Assembly: GCF_048565625.1 (NCBI RefSeq)
Contig: NZ_JBLZUR010000002.1
Span: 310,001-374,000 of the forward strand
Direction: 5' to 3'
From: JBLZUR01 sp048565625
GTDB taxonomy: Bacteria > Pseudomonadota > Alphaproteobacteria > Sphingomonadales > Sphingomonadaceae
Length of the DNA stretch: 64,000 nucleotides
This document shows, piece by piece, positions 26,415 to 35,824 of the stretch. Numbering within the stretch: the first letter of the stretch is position 1; each line of letters begins with the position of its first letter. A model generated the notes under the pieces. It had not been told where the DNA came from and searched no databases. It saw nothing but the letters and a program-made list of their open reading frames with translations. The translations under genes and the position numbers were made by a program.

Positions 26415-26876
26415 CTACCGCCGCTCCGCGAAGAACCGCCGCAGCATCGCCGCGGCCTCGCCCTCGCCTAGCCCCGCGATCACCTCCGGCCGATGGTGGC
26501 ATGTCGGTTGCGTGAACAGGCGTGGGCCGTGGTCCACCGCCCCGCCTTTTGGATCCGGCGCGGCGTAATAGACCCGCGCGATCCGGGCCATCGCGATCGC
26601 CCCGGCGCACATCGCACAAGGCTCCAGCGTCACCCACAGGTCGCATCCGTCGAGGCGCGACCGTTGCAACGCGTCGGCGGCGCGGCGGATCGCCAGCATC
26701 TCGGCATGGGCGGTCGGGTCGAAGGCGGCACGCATCGCGTTGGCGGAGGTGGCGACTACGGTGCCGTCCAGTGTCATCACAGCACCGACCGGGACTTCGC
26801 CCGCCTCCGCAGCGGCGCGGGCGAGATCTAGAGCGAGCCGCATCGGGGAAGGCAGTGGAAAGGACACCGCCGCCAC
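26415..26876 (-). CDS. tadA: tRNA-specific adenosine deaminase TadA-like
   Basis: This zinc deaminase converts A34 to inosine in tRNA-Arg. Zinc and catalytic residues are H57-A-E59 and C87/C90 in LEPCAMCAGA, in the tRNA-deaminase pattern. GTG at 26876 gives 153 residues. An ATG at 26843 starting MRLALDLARAAA is an equally plausible start. It is a single gene with repeat elements on both sides. Confidence 0.88.
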   Translation of the reverse strand: MAAVSFPLPSPMRLALDLARAAAEAGEVPVGAVMTLDGTVVATSANAMRAAFDPTAHAEMLAIRRAADALQRSRLDGCDLWVTLEPCAMCAGAIAMARIARVYYAAPDPKGGAVDHGPRLFTQPTCHHRPEVIAGLGEGEAAAMLRRFFAERR

Positions 26877-26913
26877 TTACAGGCAACGACGCGCCTTTCA
26901 CAGGCAACCCCGA

Positions 26914-26988
26914 CCGTTCGCACTGAGCTTGTCGAAGTGCTGGTGCTAGCGGTCGCGCTGGCGCTTCGACAGGCTCAGCGCGAACGGC
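26914..26988. repeat. Inverted repeat pair, CTGAGCCTGTCGAAG family
   Basis: Arms CCGTTCGCACTGAGCTTGTC... and ...GACAGGCTCAGCGCGAACGG; the left arm is slightly diverged. It lies just downstream of the YqaE gene end. Confidence 0.9.
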
Positions 26989-26997
26989 GTTGTGTCA

Positions 26998-27165
26998 CTA
27001 GGGTCTAAGAACGCTCCACAGCGCGAACACAACGCCCGGCAGGAACGCCACGATCGTCAGTCCGGTCGCGATCCAGAAGTCGCGCCCGAGCCCGCGCTTA
27101 AGATAGACGCCGAGTGGCGGCAGCAGCACCGCGCCAACAACCTGTCCCGGAGTTGCAGCCACCAT
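26998..27165 (-). CDS. YqaE/Pmp3-family small membrane protein
   Basis: This 55-residue ORF encodes two hydrophobic helices separated by a short basic loop: VVGAVLLPPLGVYLKRGLG and FWIATGLTIVAFLPGVVFALW. This is the PF01679 (Pmp3/UPF0057) signature, including the PPLGV turn. Yeast and plant members protect membrane potential under salt stress; bacterial YqaE is stress-induced. GGAGTGAG lies 4 bases before the ATG, inside the end of the neighbouring 86-residue gene, so the two are probably cotranscribed. Confidence 0.85.
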   Translation of the reverse strand: MVAATPGQVVGAVLLPPLGVYLKRGLGRDFWIATGLTIVAFLPGVVFALWSVLRP

Positions 27166-27170
27166 CGCGC

Positions 27171-27431
27171 TCACTCCGGCTTCTTCACGGCGATGGTGGG
27201 GACATCGACCGTCTTGGTCTCGGTGCCGACCTTCGGCACCTCCACTGTGGTCTCCTTGGTGCCGACCGAGACGTTCGCGGTATCGACGTCGAACTTCGGC
27301 AATTGCCCTCCCTGAACGGAGACGCTCGGCAACGCGCCTTCCTGCGTCTGCTTCGCCCCGATGAAGCCGGTGAAGAACCCGACGATCACGATCAGGACGA
27401 TGATGGCGAGAATGGCCACAATGGCGCGCAT
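27171..27431 (-). CDS. Membrane-anchored small protein, 86 residues
   Basis: This protein has an N-terminal membrane helix (residues 3-22, AIVAILAIIVLIVIVGFFTG) followed by a ~60-residue hydrophilic tail rich in Thr, Val and Lys (TKETTVEVPKVGTETKTVDVP), which may be periplasmic. I do not recognise a named family, but the tail's repeated VP-x-V/I pattern looks selected. It lies directly upstream of the YqaE gene on the same strand. Confidence 0.65.
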   Translation of the reverse strand: MRAIVAILAIIVLIVIVGFFTGFIGAKQTQEGALPSVSVQGGQLPKFDVDTANVSVGTKETTVEVPKVGTETKTVDVPTIAVKKPE

Positions 27432-27492
27432 GGGCGGGGTTTCCTTGGCAGTATCATCAGGTCAACGCCGCTTCGCCGAAACGGTTGCGGAG

Positions 27493-27521
27493 TTGACGGA
27501 CCGGCAGGCAGCCGGTATGGG
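27493..27521 (+). promoter_or_regulatory. Sigma-70-type promoter for rpmB
   Basis: TTGACG, a 17-base spacer and TATGGG, ending 39 bases before the rpmB ATG. The -35 and spacing are good; the -10 is a weak match. Confidence 0.5.
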
Positions 27522-27560
27522 CGCGGCCTTTCCGGGCAACCGTATTCAGGAATTAGAACG

Positions 27561-27851
27561 ATGGCGCGCATCTGCGAACTGACCGGCAAGGGTCGCCAGG
27601 TTGGTCACAACGTCTCCCACGCGAACAACAAGACCAAGCGCACGTTCCTGCCGAACCTGCAGAACGTGACGTTGATGTCCGATTCGCTGGGCAAGAGCGT
27701 GCGGCTGCGCGTTTCGACCCACGGCCTCCGTTCGGTCGAGCATAATGGCGGTCTCGACAATTGGCTGCTGAAGACTTCCGAGAGCGACCTGTCGCTCCGC
27801 GCGCGCCGCCTGAAGCGCGAAGTCGCGAAGAAGGTCGCTGCAGCGGCCTAA
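27561..27851 (+). CDS. rpmB: 50S ribosomal protein L28
   Basis: This 96-residue L28 starts MARICELTGKGRQVGHNVSHANNKTKR, unmistakable for the alphaproteobacterial type. The ribosomal RNA-binding tail LRARRLKREVAKK is Lys/Arg-rich. It is single-gene, with a TTGACG promoter upstream and a strong terminator downstream. The zinc-binding Cys pairs of the C+ form are absent. Confidence 0.97.
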   Translation: MARICELTGKGRQVGHNVSHANNKTKRTFLPNLQNVTLMSDSLGKSVRLRVSTHGLRSVEHNGGLDNWLLKTSESDLSLRARRLKREVAKKVAAAA

Positions 27852-27872
27852 TTCGGCCGAGCAGGCCTGATC

Positions 27873-27910
27873 GAAAAAGCCCGGTCCCTGTGCGGGGGCC
27901 GGGCTTTTTC
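27873..27910. terminator. Bidirectional rho-independent terminator after rpmB
   Basis: GAAAAAGCCCGG-(T)-CCC faces GGG-(G)-CCGGGCTTTTTC around a 6-base loop. The A and T tracts on the two sides let it work in either direction. Confidence 0.93.
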
Positions 27911-27928
27911 GTGTCTGCGCTCCATCTG

Positions 27929-27960
27929 GCCTGAACGCTCGATAACAGGCGCGTTCAGGC
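27929..27960. promoter_or_regulatory. GCCTGAACGC / GCGTTCAGGC inverted repeat upstream of the glycine-zipper gene
   Basis: A perfect 10-base inverted repeat with a 12-base spacer, 120 bases before the ATG at 28080. It lacks a T-tract, so it is not a standard terminator. Its right part resembles the element at 10757-10781. Confidence 0.45.
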
Positions 27961-28079
27961 CGGACTTACGCGAATCGCTTCATAAGGGCAGCCGACGGAG
28001 AAGACGCCGGCCCGCCGCAAAATGGCGGAACGGACCGGATCCGGCAGGGATTGAAGTACACAGACGCAGGAGACGGACC

Positions 28080-28475
28080 ATGTTCAAGCGTTTCACGATC
28101 GGAGTTCTCGCCACTCTCGCCGCCGCCACTGCGGTCCCCGTCGCGGCCGAGGCGCAGCCCTATTATGGTGGCTACAACGGCTATAGCGGCGGCGGCTACA
28201 GCGAGATCGCGTATCGCGATCGTCATCGCGGCTATTATCGCGGCGACCGCCATTATCGTGGCGACCGTGGCTATTACCGGGATCGGGGTTATCGCGGATC
28301 GCGTGGCCGTGGCTACTGCCGCGACAAGGGCAATGGCGGCACCGTAATCGGCGCGATCGCCGGCGGTCTGCTCGGCAACGAGGTCGCGGGCCGCAACGGT
28401 GACCGCACCCTCGGCACCATCGTCGGCGCCGGCGTCGGCGCAGTCGCCGGCCGCGCGATCGACCGCGACTGCTAA
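28080..28475 (+). CDS. Exported glycine-zipper 2TM-domain protein
   Basis: This 131-residue protein has a Sec signal ending at AEAQ (residue ~26), then a Tyr/Gly/Arg-rich disordered stretch (repeated RGYYRGDR-like units, residues 28-80), and a C-terminal glycine-zipper pair (GGTVIGAIAGGLLGNEVAGR and GTIVGAGVGAVAGRAID). It belongs to the Rick_17kDa_Anti/YMGG-like outer-membrane group and is common in Sphingomonas. A GGAAC at 28027 with GATT 17 bases further on is a weak EcfG-like box. Confidence 0.8.
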   Translation: MFKRFTIGVLATLAAATAVPVAAEAQPYYGGYNGYSGGGYSEIAYRDRHRGYYRGDRHYRGDRGYYRDRGYRGSRGRGYCRDKGNGGTVIGAIAGGLLGNEVAGRNGDRTLGTIVGAGVGAVAGRAIDRDC

Positions 28476-28548
28476 GACAGCGCTACGCCAGCAAAGGCTG
28501 ACATAGCGTGAAAACGAGAGGGACCGGCCAGCGATGGCCGGTCCCTTG

Positions 28549-29262
28549 TTATGTGCATTCGACGCTGCCCATCCCGCGCCGGGCGATCGAACACTTTGCG
28601 CCACCCGCGACCGAGACGCTGCCGACGCCCGCTGCCTCGCCCGTGGCAGTACCGGTCGCGCGCACGTCGATGCTGCCGGTGCCCCTCAGGCTGACCTTTA
28701 GGTCGCGGGTGGTGAACTTGTCGAGGTCGAAGCTGCCGACCCCCTTCAGCATCAAAGTCGTGGTCTGGGCCGATCCCGCCGCCTCGACGCTGCCCGCCCC
28801 GGTGATCGACATCTCGGCCGTTCGGACCGCCACCTCGCCGACCTCGGCGCTCCCCGCACCGGTCAGCGCCAGTGCGAAGCTGTCGCCCCGCACCTTGTCG
28901 ATGTCGAGGCTGCCGGGGCCGGAGATCAGCGCCGTCGCGATCGCGGGCATGGTGACGGTGATCTCCGCACCCCGGCCGCTATAGCTCATCCGCCCTTCCT
29001 TGCGGCCGACACGCAGCAGCCCGCCCTGCACCTGGATGTCGATACCCTCGACCGCGCGGCGCGGCCCCTTGGCGGTGACCGAGAAGGCCGGGCCGGTCTT
29101 TACCGTCACGCTCTCCGGCCCGCGTAGCTCGACACCGTTGAAGCCGGTGGCGGGAAAGGTCTGGGTGATGTCGGGCCCGGTATCCCGGACCATCTTCGTG
29201 GCATCCAGCTTGTCGCAGGCGCCGAGCAGGAGGACGGGGGCGAGCAGGAGGGCAAGGCGCAT
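28549..29262 (-). CDS. DUF2807 (head GIN domain) lipoprotein
   Basis: The lipobox is LLGAC, with the lipidated Cys at residue ~17 of the ATG at 29262, after GGAGGAA. The mature part is a DUF2807 right-handed beta-helix with near-repeats of the type ISGPGSLDID, LTGAGSAEVG, ITGAGSVEAAG, LKGVGSFDLD and LRGTGSIDVR. It is a surface or periplasmic putative adhesin-like fold whose function is unknown. The longer frame from 29298 begins inside the palindrome 29277-29298, which I read as an operator, so 29262 is the start. A YtrA-type GntR gene lies nearby at 30282. Confidence 0.85.
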   Translation of the reverse strand: MRLALLLAPVLLLGACDKLDATKMVRDTGPDITQTFPATGFNGVELRGPESVTVKTGPAFSVTAKGPRRAVEGIDIQVQGGLLRVGRKEGRMSYSGRGAEITVTMPAIATALISGPGSLDIDKVRGDSFALALTGAGSAEVGEVAVRTAEMSITGAGSVEAAGSAQTTTLMLKGVGSFDLDKFTTRDLKVSLRGTGSIDVRATGTATGEAAGVGSVSVAGGAKCSIARRGMGSVECT

Positions 29263-29276
29263 CGGATCGTTCCTCC

Positions 29277-29298
29277 GTGTATTGTTCGTATAATACAC
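29277..29298. promoter_or_regulatory. GTGTATT-N8-AATACAC inverted repeat, candidate operator
   Basis: A perfect 7-base inverted repeat 15 bases upstream of the DUF2807 ATG. GTGTA-N12-TACAC spacing is the type reported for YtrA-subfamily GntR repressors such as B. subtilis YtrA (recalled, not checked). The half-site AATACAC recurs at 30644-30650, in front of the GntR gene. Confidence 0.5.
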
Positions 29299-29324
29299 CT
29301 TCGCTTCTCCCGTTCAATCCCGCC

Positions 29325-30257
29325 TTAGCGCACAGCCGCGCGCCGCAGCCGATCGTTGATCGCCAGCCCCAGACCATCCTCCGGAACGGGTGCCACGGCA
29401 ATGGCGTCGCCCGGCGCGGCATCGGCGCGGTGAAGCGCGTCGAACAGCCGCGCCGCAGCCTCGACCGGATCGCCCGCCGGGCTCAACGACTCGTCGCCGG
29501 CCACGGCGCCGAAGCCGATCAGCCACTCGCCGGGACGCGCTTCCTCTGCATCCAGGCGCACCGGCTTGCGCGGCGCATAATGGCTGGCGAGTTGGCCGGG
29601 CGCAGAAACACCCGTCTCCTTCGCCGTCGCGATTGTCACTCCGGTCCGTCGGAGGACGTCTTCCTCCGTCACCGGACCCGGACGCAGCAGGAACACGCCT
29701 GCGTCCCGCACTGCCAGGATCGTCGACTCGACGCCGGCGCCGGTCGGACCGGCATCGACGATCAGCGGGATGCGCCCGTCCAGGCTCTCCCGCACATGCT
29801 CGGCCCGCGTCGGGCTGATCCGCCCGCTGGCATTGGCCGAGGGTGCCGCGAGGGGCCGGCCCGCCGCCTTGAGGATGGCCTGGATGGCGGGATGCACCGG
29901 CACACGGATGGCGACCGTCGGCAGGTTGGCCGAGGCGATCCGCGCGATGCCGTTGTCGGCGCGGGCCGGCAGCACCAGCGTCAGCGGCCCCGGCCAGAAT
30001 GTCGCCGCGAGAGCCTCGGCTCGCGCATCGAATGACGCGATCCGCCGCGCCGCCTCCAGCTCCGGCACATGCACGATCAGCGGATTGAACGATGGCCGCC
30101 CCTTCGCCGCATAGATCCGCGCGACCGCCTCGGCATCCGTTGCGTCGGCAGCGAGGCCGTACACCGTCTCCGTCGGCAACGCGACCGGCTGACCACCAAG
30201 GATCAGCGCAGCGGCCTCGGCAACGGCTTCAGGTCCAAAGGGCAGGATGCGCGTCAA
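29325..30257 (-). CDS. Threonylcarbamoyl-AMP synthase, TsaC/Sua5 type
   Basis: This enzyme makes threonylcarbamoyl-adenylate from Thr, bicarbonate and ATP for the t6A37 tRNA modification. It has the YrdC domain (residues ~10-200: GQPVALPTETVYGLAADA and ANASGRISPTRAEHV) and a C-terminal Sua5 domain with PGQLASHYAPRKPVRL. At 310 residues it is the long Sua5 form, not the short TsaC. It starts with TTG at 30257, with GGAG 8 bases upstream. Confidence 0.93.
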   Translation of the reverse strand: MTRILPFGPEAVAEAAALILGGQPVALPTETVYGLAADATDAEAVARIYAAKGRPSFNPLIVHVPELEAARRIASFDARAEALAATFWPGPLTLVLPARADNGIARIASANLPTVAIRVPVHPAIQAILKAAGRPLAAPSANASGRISPTRAEHVRESLDGRIPLIVDAGPTGAGVESTILAVRDAGVFLLRPGPVTEEDVLRRTGVTIATAKETGVSAPGQLASHYAPRKPVRLDAEEARPGEWLIGFGAVAGDESLSPAGDPVEAAARLFDALHRADAAPGDAIAVAPVPEDGLGLAINDRLRRAAVR

Positions 30258-30281
30258 CGAACACTCCGTTGCAAGCGGTGC

Positions 30282-30626
30282 CTAGGGGACAGCCTGCAGC
30301 AGATCCTCGACATCCAGCCCCAGCGCGCGGATGCGCCGTGCGATCGACGGCCAGTGCTCGGTCAGGAACGTCTCGCGCTCGCTGCGACGCAGGCGGTCGC
30401 TCGCCCCCTCCGCCACGAACATGCCGATCCCGCGCCGCACGGTGACGAGCCCGTCGTCCTGGAACGTCTGGTACGCCTTGGCGACGGTCAACGGGTTGAG
30501 GCCATGCTCCGCCGCGAGGCTCCGCACCGAGGGGAGCGAATCGCCGTCACTAAAGCGCCCGTCAAGGATCGCGCCGACGATCTCGCCGCGCAGCCGTAGA
30601 TAGGCGGGGCTGTCCTTGCTGTTCAC
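30282..30626 (-). CDS. GntR family regulator, YtrA subfamily
   Basis: This 114-residue protein has an N-terminal winged helix (LRGEIVGAILDGRF-DGDSLPSVRSLAAEHGLNPLTVAKAYQTFQDDGLV) and only a short (~40 residue) C-terminal dimerisation part, as in YtrA-type GntR repressors. It starts with GTG at 30626. YtrA repressors usually control ABC transporters; none is adjacent here. The nearby DUF2807 gene has a matching operator. Confidence 0.88.
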   Translation of the reverse strand: MNSKDSPAYLRLRGEIVGAILDGRFSDGDSLPSVRSLAAEHGLNPLTVAKAYQTFQDDGLVTVRRGIGMFVAEGASDRLRRSERETFLTEHWPSIARRIRALGLDVEDLLQAVP

Positions 30627-30638
30627 GGCCGTAGCACT

Positions 30639-30656
30639 GTCCTAATACACCAGGAC
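30639..30656. promoter_or_regulatory. GTCCT-AATACACC-AGGAC inverted repeat in the GntR gene promoter
   Basis: A 5-base inverted repeat enclosing the same AATACAC half-site as the operator 29277-29298. It lies 13 bases upstream of the GntR start and could be an autoregulatory site; the second half-site is poor. Confidence 0.35.
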
Positions 30657-30658
30657 GG

Positions 30659-31237
30659 TCAACCCTTCGGCGGCCAGGATTTCACCACCATGTCCAGTGT
30701 CGGGCGCGGCCGCTCCTCAAGCGGCTGCCCCGGTGACCCGATGAAGATGAAACCCGCGATGCGCGATCCGGGGCCATCGAACGCGTCACGCACCGTCTCC
30801 GAGAAGGAGGGCCAGCCGGTGAGCCAGCATCCCACATAACCAGCTGCATGGACAGCGTAGAGCAGGTTGAGGCATGCCGCCCCGGCCGACAACTCCTGCT
30901 CCCAGAGCGGGATCGCGCTCGGCTGAACCGGCACCGAGGTCACGCAGACGATCGCCTCGCCCTGCCGCGCGAAGTCCTTCAGCGCCTGCAGGCTGACCTT
31001 CTCCGGCACGTTCCGCTCGGTGCGGAAGGCGCTGGTCAGGAGGTTCTCGAAAGCATCGCGATCGGTGATGATGTGGAAGCGCCAGGGAAAGAGCTTGCCG
31101 TGGTCCGGCACCCGCGCCGCCTGCCCGATGATCGCGCGCAGCTCCGCCTCGCTCGGCCCCGGCCCAACCATGTCGCGCGGCTTGCCCGACCGGCGGCTGG
31201 CGATAAGGGCGGCGGGGGAGGAGAGATCGTTGAACAT
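30659..31237 (-). CDS. Nitroreductase family protein (YdjA-like)
   Basis: This 192-residue FMN-dependent NAD(P)H oxidoreductase starts LIASRRSGKPRDMVGPGPSEAEL, the N-terminal phosphate- and FMN-binding pattern of the YdjA subgroup. It has the GAACLNLLYAVHAAGYVGCWLTGWP helix and IAGFIFIGSPGQP near the end. The substrate is unknown; many members reduce nitroaromatics or quinones. Confidence 0.88.
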   Translation of the reverse strand: MFNDLSSPAALIASRRSGKPRDMVGPGPSEAELRAIIGQAARVPDHGKLFPWRFHIITDRDAFENLLTSAFRTERNVPEKVSLQALKDFARQGEAIVCVTSVPVQPSAIPLWEQELSAGAACLNLLYAVHAAGYVGCWLTGWPSFSETVRDAFDGPGSRIAGFIFIGSPGQPLEERPRPTLDMVVKSWPPKG

Positions 31238-31293
31238 GGGGCTGGAGGTAGGGGTTCACGCCGCTCTCGTCACCTGCGGAAAACATTCCACTG

Positions 31294-31367
31294 CCGTTCG
31301 CGCTGAGCCTGTCGAAGCGCCAGCACCACCGTCCTCGCAGGCACTTCGACAGGCTCAGTGCGAACGG
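31294..31367. repeat. Inverted repeat pair, CTGAGCCTGTCGAAG family
   Basis: Arms CCGTTCGCGCTGAGCCTGTC... and ...GACAGGCTCAGTGCGAACGG, in the ~250-base divergent gap between the nitroreductase and the peptide transporter. Confidence 0.9.
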
Positions 31368-31486
31368 ACGTAGGATGCCGCCACGCGCGACTTCGCCTTC
31401 CCACTCGACGCCACCGCTCCGCCCCCCTAGTCTCCCCGTCCATCACCGGCGCGTCGCCGCTGCCGCCCCGTACCGATGGAGTCCCA

Positions 31487-33270
31487 ATGGTCCTTCCGAC
31501 CGCAGATGCCACCCCGGAACCCGAAACCCCGCATGTAAGCCGATCGGACGGCGACAGCTGGTTCGGCCATCCCCGCCAGCTTGCCCGGCTCTTCACCACG
31601 GAAATGTGGGAGCGTTTCGGTTTCTACGGGATGCGCGCGCTGCTGACGCTCTACCTCGCGCAGCACTTCATGTTCTCGGACGGGACGACCAACGGCATCT
31701 ATGGAGCGTTCACCAGCCTGGTCTACCTGACCCCACTCGTCGGCGGCTGGGTGGCGGATCGCTATCTCGGGTCGAAGAGTTCGGTAAAGCTCGGCGCGAT
31801 CCTGATGGCGGCGGGCTATTTCATCCTCTGCTTCGGCGGGGAGACCGCCAAGCCCTATGCGGTGATCGAGGGCACACGCTACGAAGTGGTGGTGCAGAAG
31901 GACGCGCAATTCGTCCGCACTCCCACCGCCGAGCTGAAGATCCGGGGCAATGACGACAAGTCGGTGTCCCTCCTCGGCGCGGACGGGGCCGAGGTCCGCC
32001 ATGTCGCGCCGGGCCAGTTCGAGTCCAACGCCGACCGCGCCTGGTTCTTCGTCGCGCTGATGCTCGTCGGTCTCAGCTGTATCACTGTCGGCAACGGCTT
32101 CTTCAAGCCGAACATCTCGACCATCGTCGGCACGCTCTACGCGCCCGGCGACCGCAGGCGGGATGCCGGTTTCACCCTGTTCTACATGGGCATCAATCTT
32201 GGCTCGTTCCTGTCGCAGTTCTTCTGCCCGATCCTCGCCGAACAGGTCGGCTGGTGGGCGGGCTTCCTGCTGGCTGCACTCGGCATGTTGTTCAGCTGGT
32301 CGCTGATGCAGTTCGATGGCGGGCGTCTCGCCGGCTATGGCGAGAAGCCGGCCGACGCGCCCGACCGCAGGGTGATCATCTGGATCCTCGCGATCCTCGC
32401 CGTGCCCGTGGCTTGGGTGCTCTACTACAACATGATGCAGAACGCCGATGCGGTGGCGGCGGCGGCCAAGGGCGGCGGCATTGTCGGCTACATCACAACC
32501 CTGCCGATCCTTGGCCAGGTGATGTTCGGCACCTTCTTCCTCTCGGTCATCGCCATCCCGATCTGGTCCTGGCGTGCGGGCGACCGCACCGAGTTCCAGA
32601 TGATGGCGGTGGCGATCGTGCTGGTCGTGTTCAACGTCGTGTTCTGGACGTTGTTCGAACAGGCCGGCTCCTCGCTGACCTTCTTCGCCGACCGCAATAC
32701 CGAGCGTGACCTCGGCTTCTACACCATGCCGGCCGGGCAGGTTCAGGTGTTCAACGCGATCTGGATCGTGATCTTCGCGCCGATCTTCTCGATGCTCTGG
32801 CCCTGGCTGGCAAAACGGGGTCTGGAGCCATCGATCCCCGTCAAGTTCTCGCTGGCTCTGATCGGCGCGGGGCTGGGCTTCCTCCTCCTCGTTTTCGGCA
32901 CGCGGTTCGTCGGACCCGACTTCAAGGTCGCGCTGGTCTGGGTGGCCGCGACCTATTTGGTCCATTCGATCGCCGAACTCTGCATTTCGCCGGTCGGCCT
33001 GTCGATGATCACCAAGCTCGCCATGGCCCGCGTCGTCGGCCTGATGATGGGCCTGTGGTTCCTGTCGATCGCGACCGCGCAGTACGTCGCGGGCGCGGTG
33101 GCGCAGCTCGCCAGCGTGGAGACGGTCGGCGGTCAGGTCACCAATCTGAAGGTCAGCCTCGACACCTATGCGCAGGTGTTCTGGACGATCGGCCTGATCT
33201 CGACCGGCATTGGCGTCGTCCTCCTGCTCCTTTCTCCGGTGCTGAAGCGCTGGATGCACGGGGTCCGCTG

Positions 33271-33271
<1 letters not shown>
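31487..33271 (+). CDS. Proton-dependent oligopeptide transporter (POT/PTR2)
   Basis: This major facilitator family peptide symporter has about 594 residues. Motifs are the N-terminal FTTEMWERFGFYGMRALLTLYL (the E-x-x-E-R-F-x-x-Y proton-coupling motif), LTPLVGGWVADRYLGSK, and later GNGFFKPNISTIVG and FTLFYMGINLGSFLS. A ~65-residue soluble insertion follows TM4 (residues ~135-185), the periplasmic domain of some bacterial POTs. ATG at 31487 follows GGAG. Its stop overlaps the glmM start by one base. Confidence 0.92.
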
Positions 33272-35446
<2,175 letters not shown>

Positions 35447-35459
<13 letters not shown>

Positions 35460-35526
35460 GCCTGTCGAAGCCCCAGCGCGACTGTTGAGCGCGGCACCGG
35501 CACTTCGACAAGCTCAGTGCGAACGG
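35447..35526. repeat. Inverted repeat pair, CTGAGCCTGTCGAAG family, overlapping the thiD end
   Basis: Arms CCGTTCGGGCTGAGCCTGTC... and ...GACAAGCTCAGTGCGAACGG. The TGA within CTGAGCC is the thiD stop. Confidence 0.88.
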
Positions 35527-35581
35527 CGTGGGACAGAACTTCGTCACCCCGGACTTATTGCGGGGTAACGGAGGAGCAGTC

Positions 35582-35824
35582 CTAACAGCTTGCCGTCACC
35601 TTCACCTTGGCGGGCGCCAGCCATTGCCGCAGTCGCTGGATCGGTACCCGCGCCTTCCAGCGGGAGCGCTTAACGTCCGCCTCCGGTAGCACCGCACGCG
35701 AGACCGTCGGGGCCGCCCGCTGCCCGTCGATCTCGCGCGGCGATCCCCGCTCCGTCGCGGCGGCGGGAACCGCGATCAGCATCGCGGTGGCCAGTATGAT
35801 GATGCGCCCCCCGGCTCGCTTCAT
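35582..35824 (-). CDS. Small exported protein, 80 residues
   Basis: It overlaps the upstream DUF885 gene as ATGA. A basic N-terminus and hydrophobic helix (IIILATAMLIAVPAAA) form a Sec signal cleaved near residue 23. The ~57 mature residues are basic (VKRSRWKARVPIQRLRQW) and end in a single Cys. No family is recognised. It is probably translated with the DUF885 gene. Confidence 0.55.
   Translation of the reverse strand: MKRAGGRIIILATAMLIAVPAAATERGSPREIDGQRAAPTVSRAVLPEADVKRSRWKARVPIQRLRQWLAPAKVKVTASC

Noticed and set aside
31427..33259. 610-residue minus-strand frame
   Set aside because: It is antisense to the POT transporter gene; extremely rich in Asp/Glu/His/Arg, as expected from reverse reading of hydrophobic codons.
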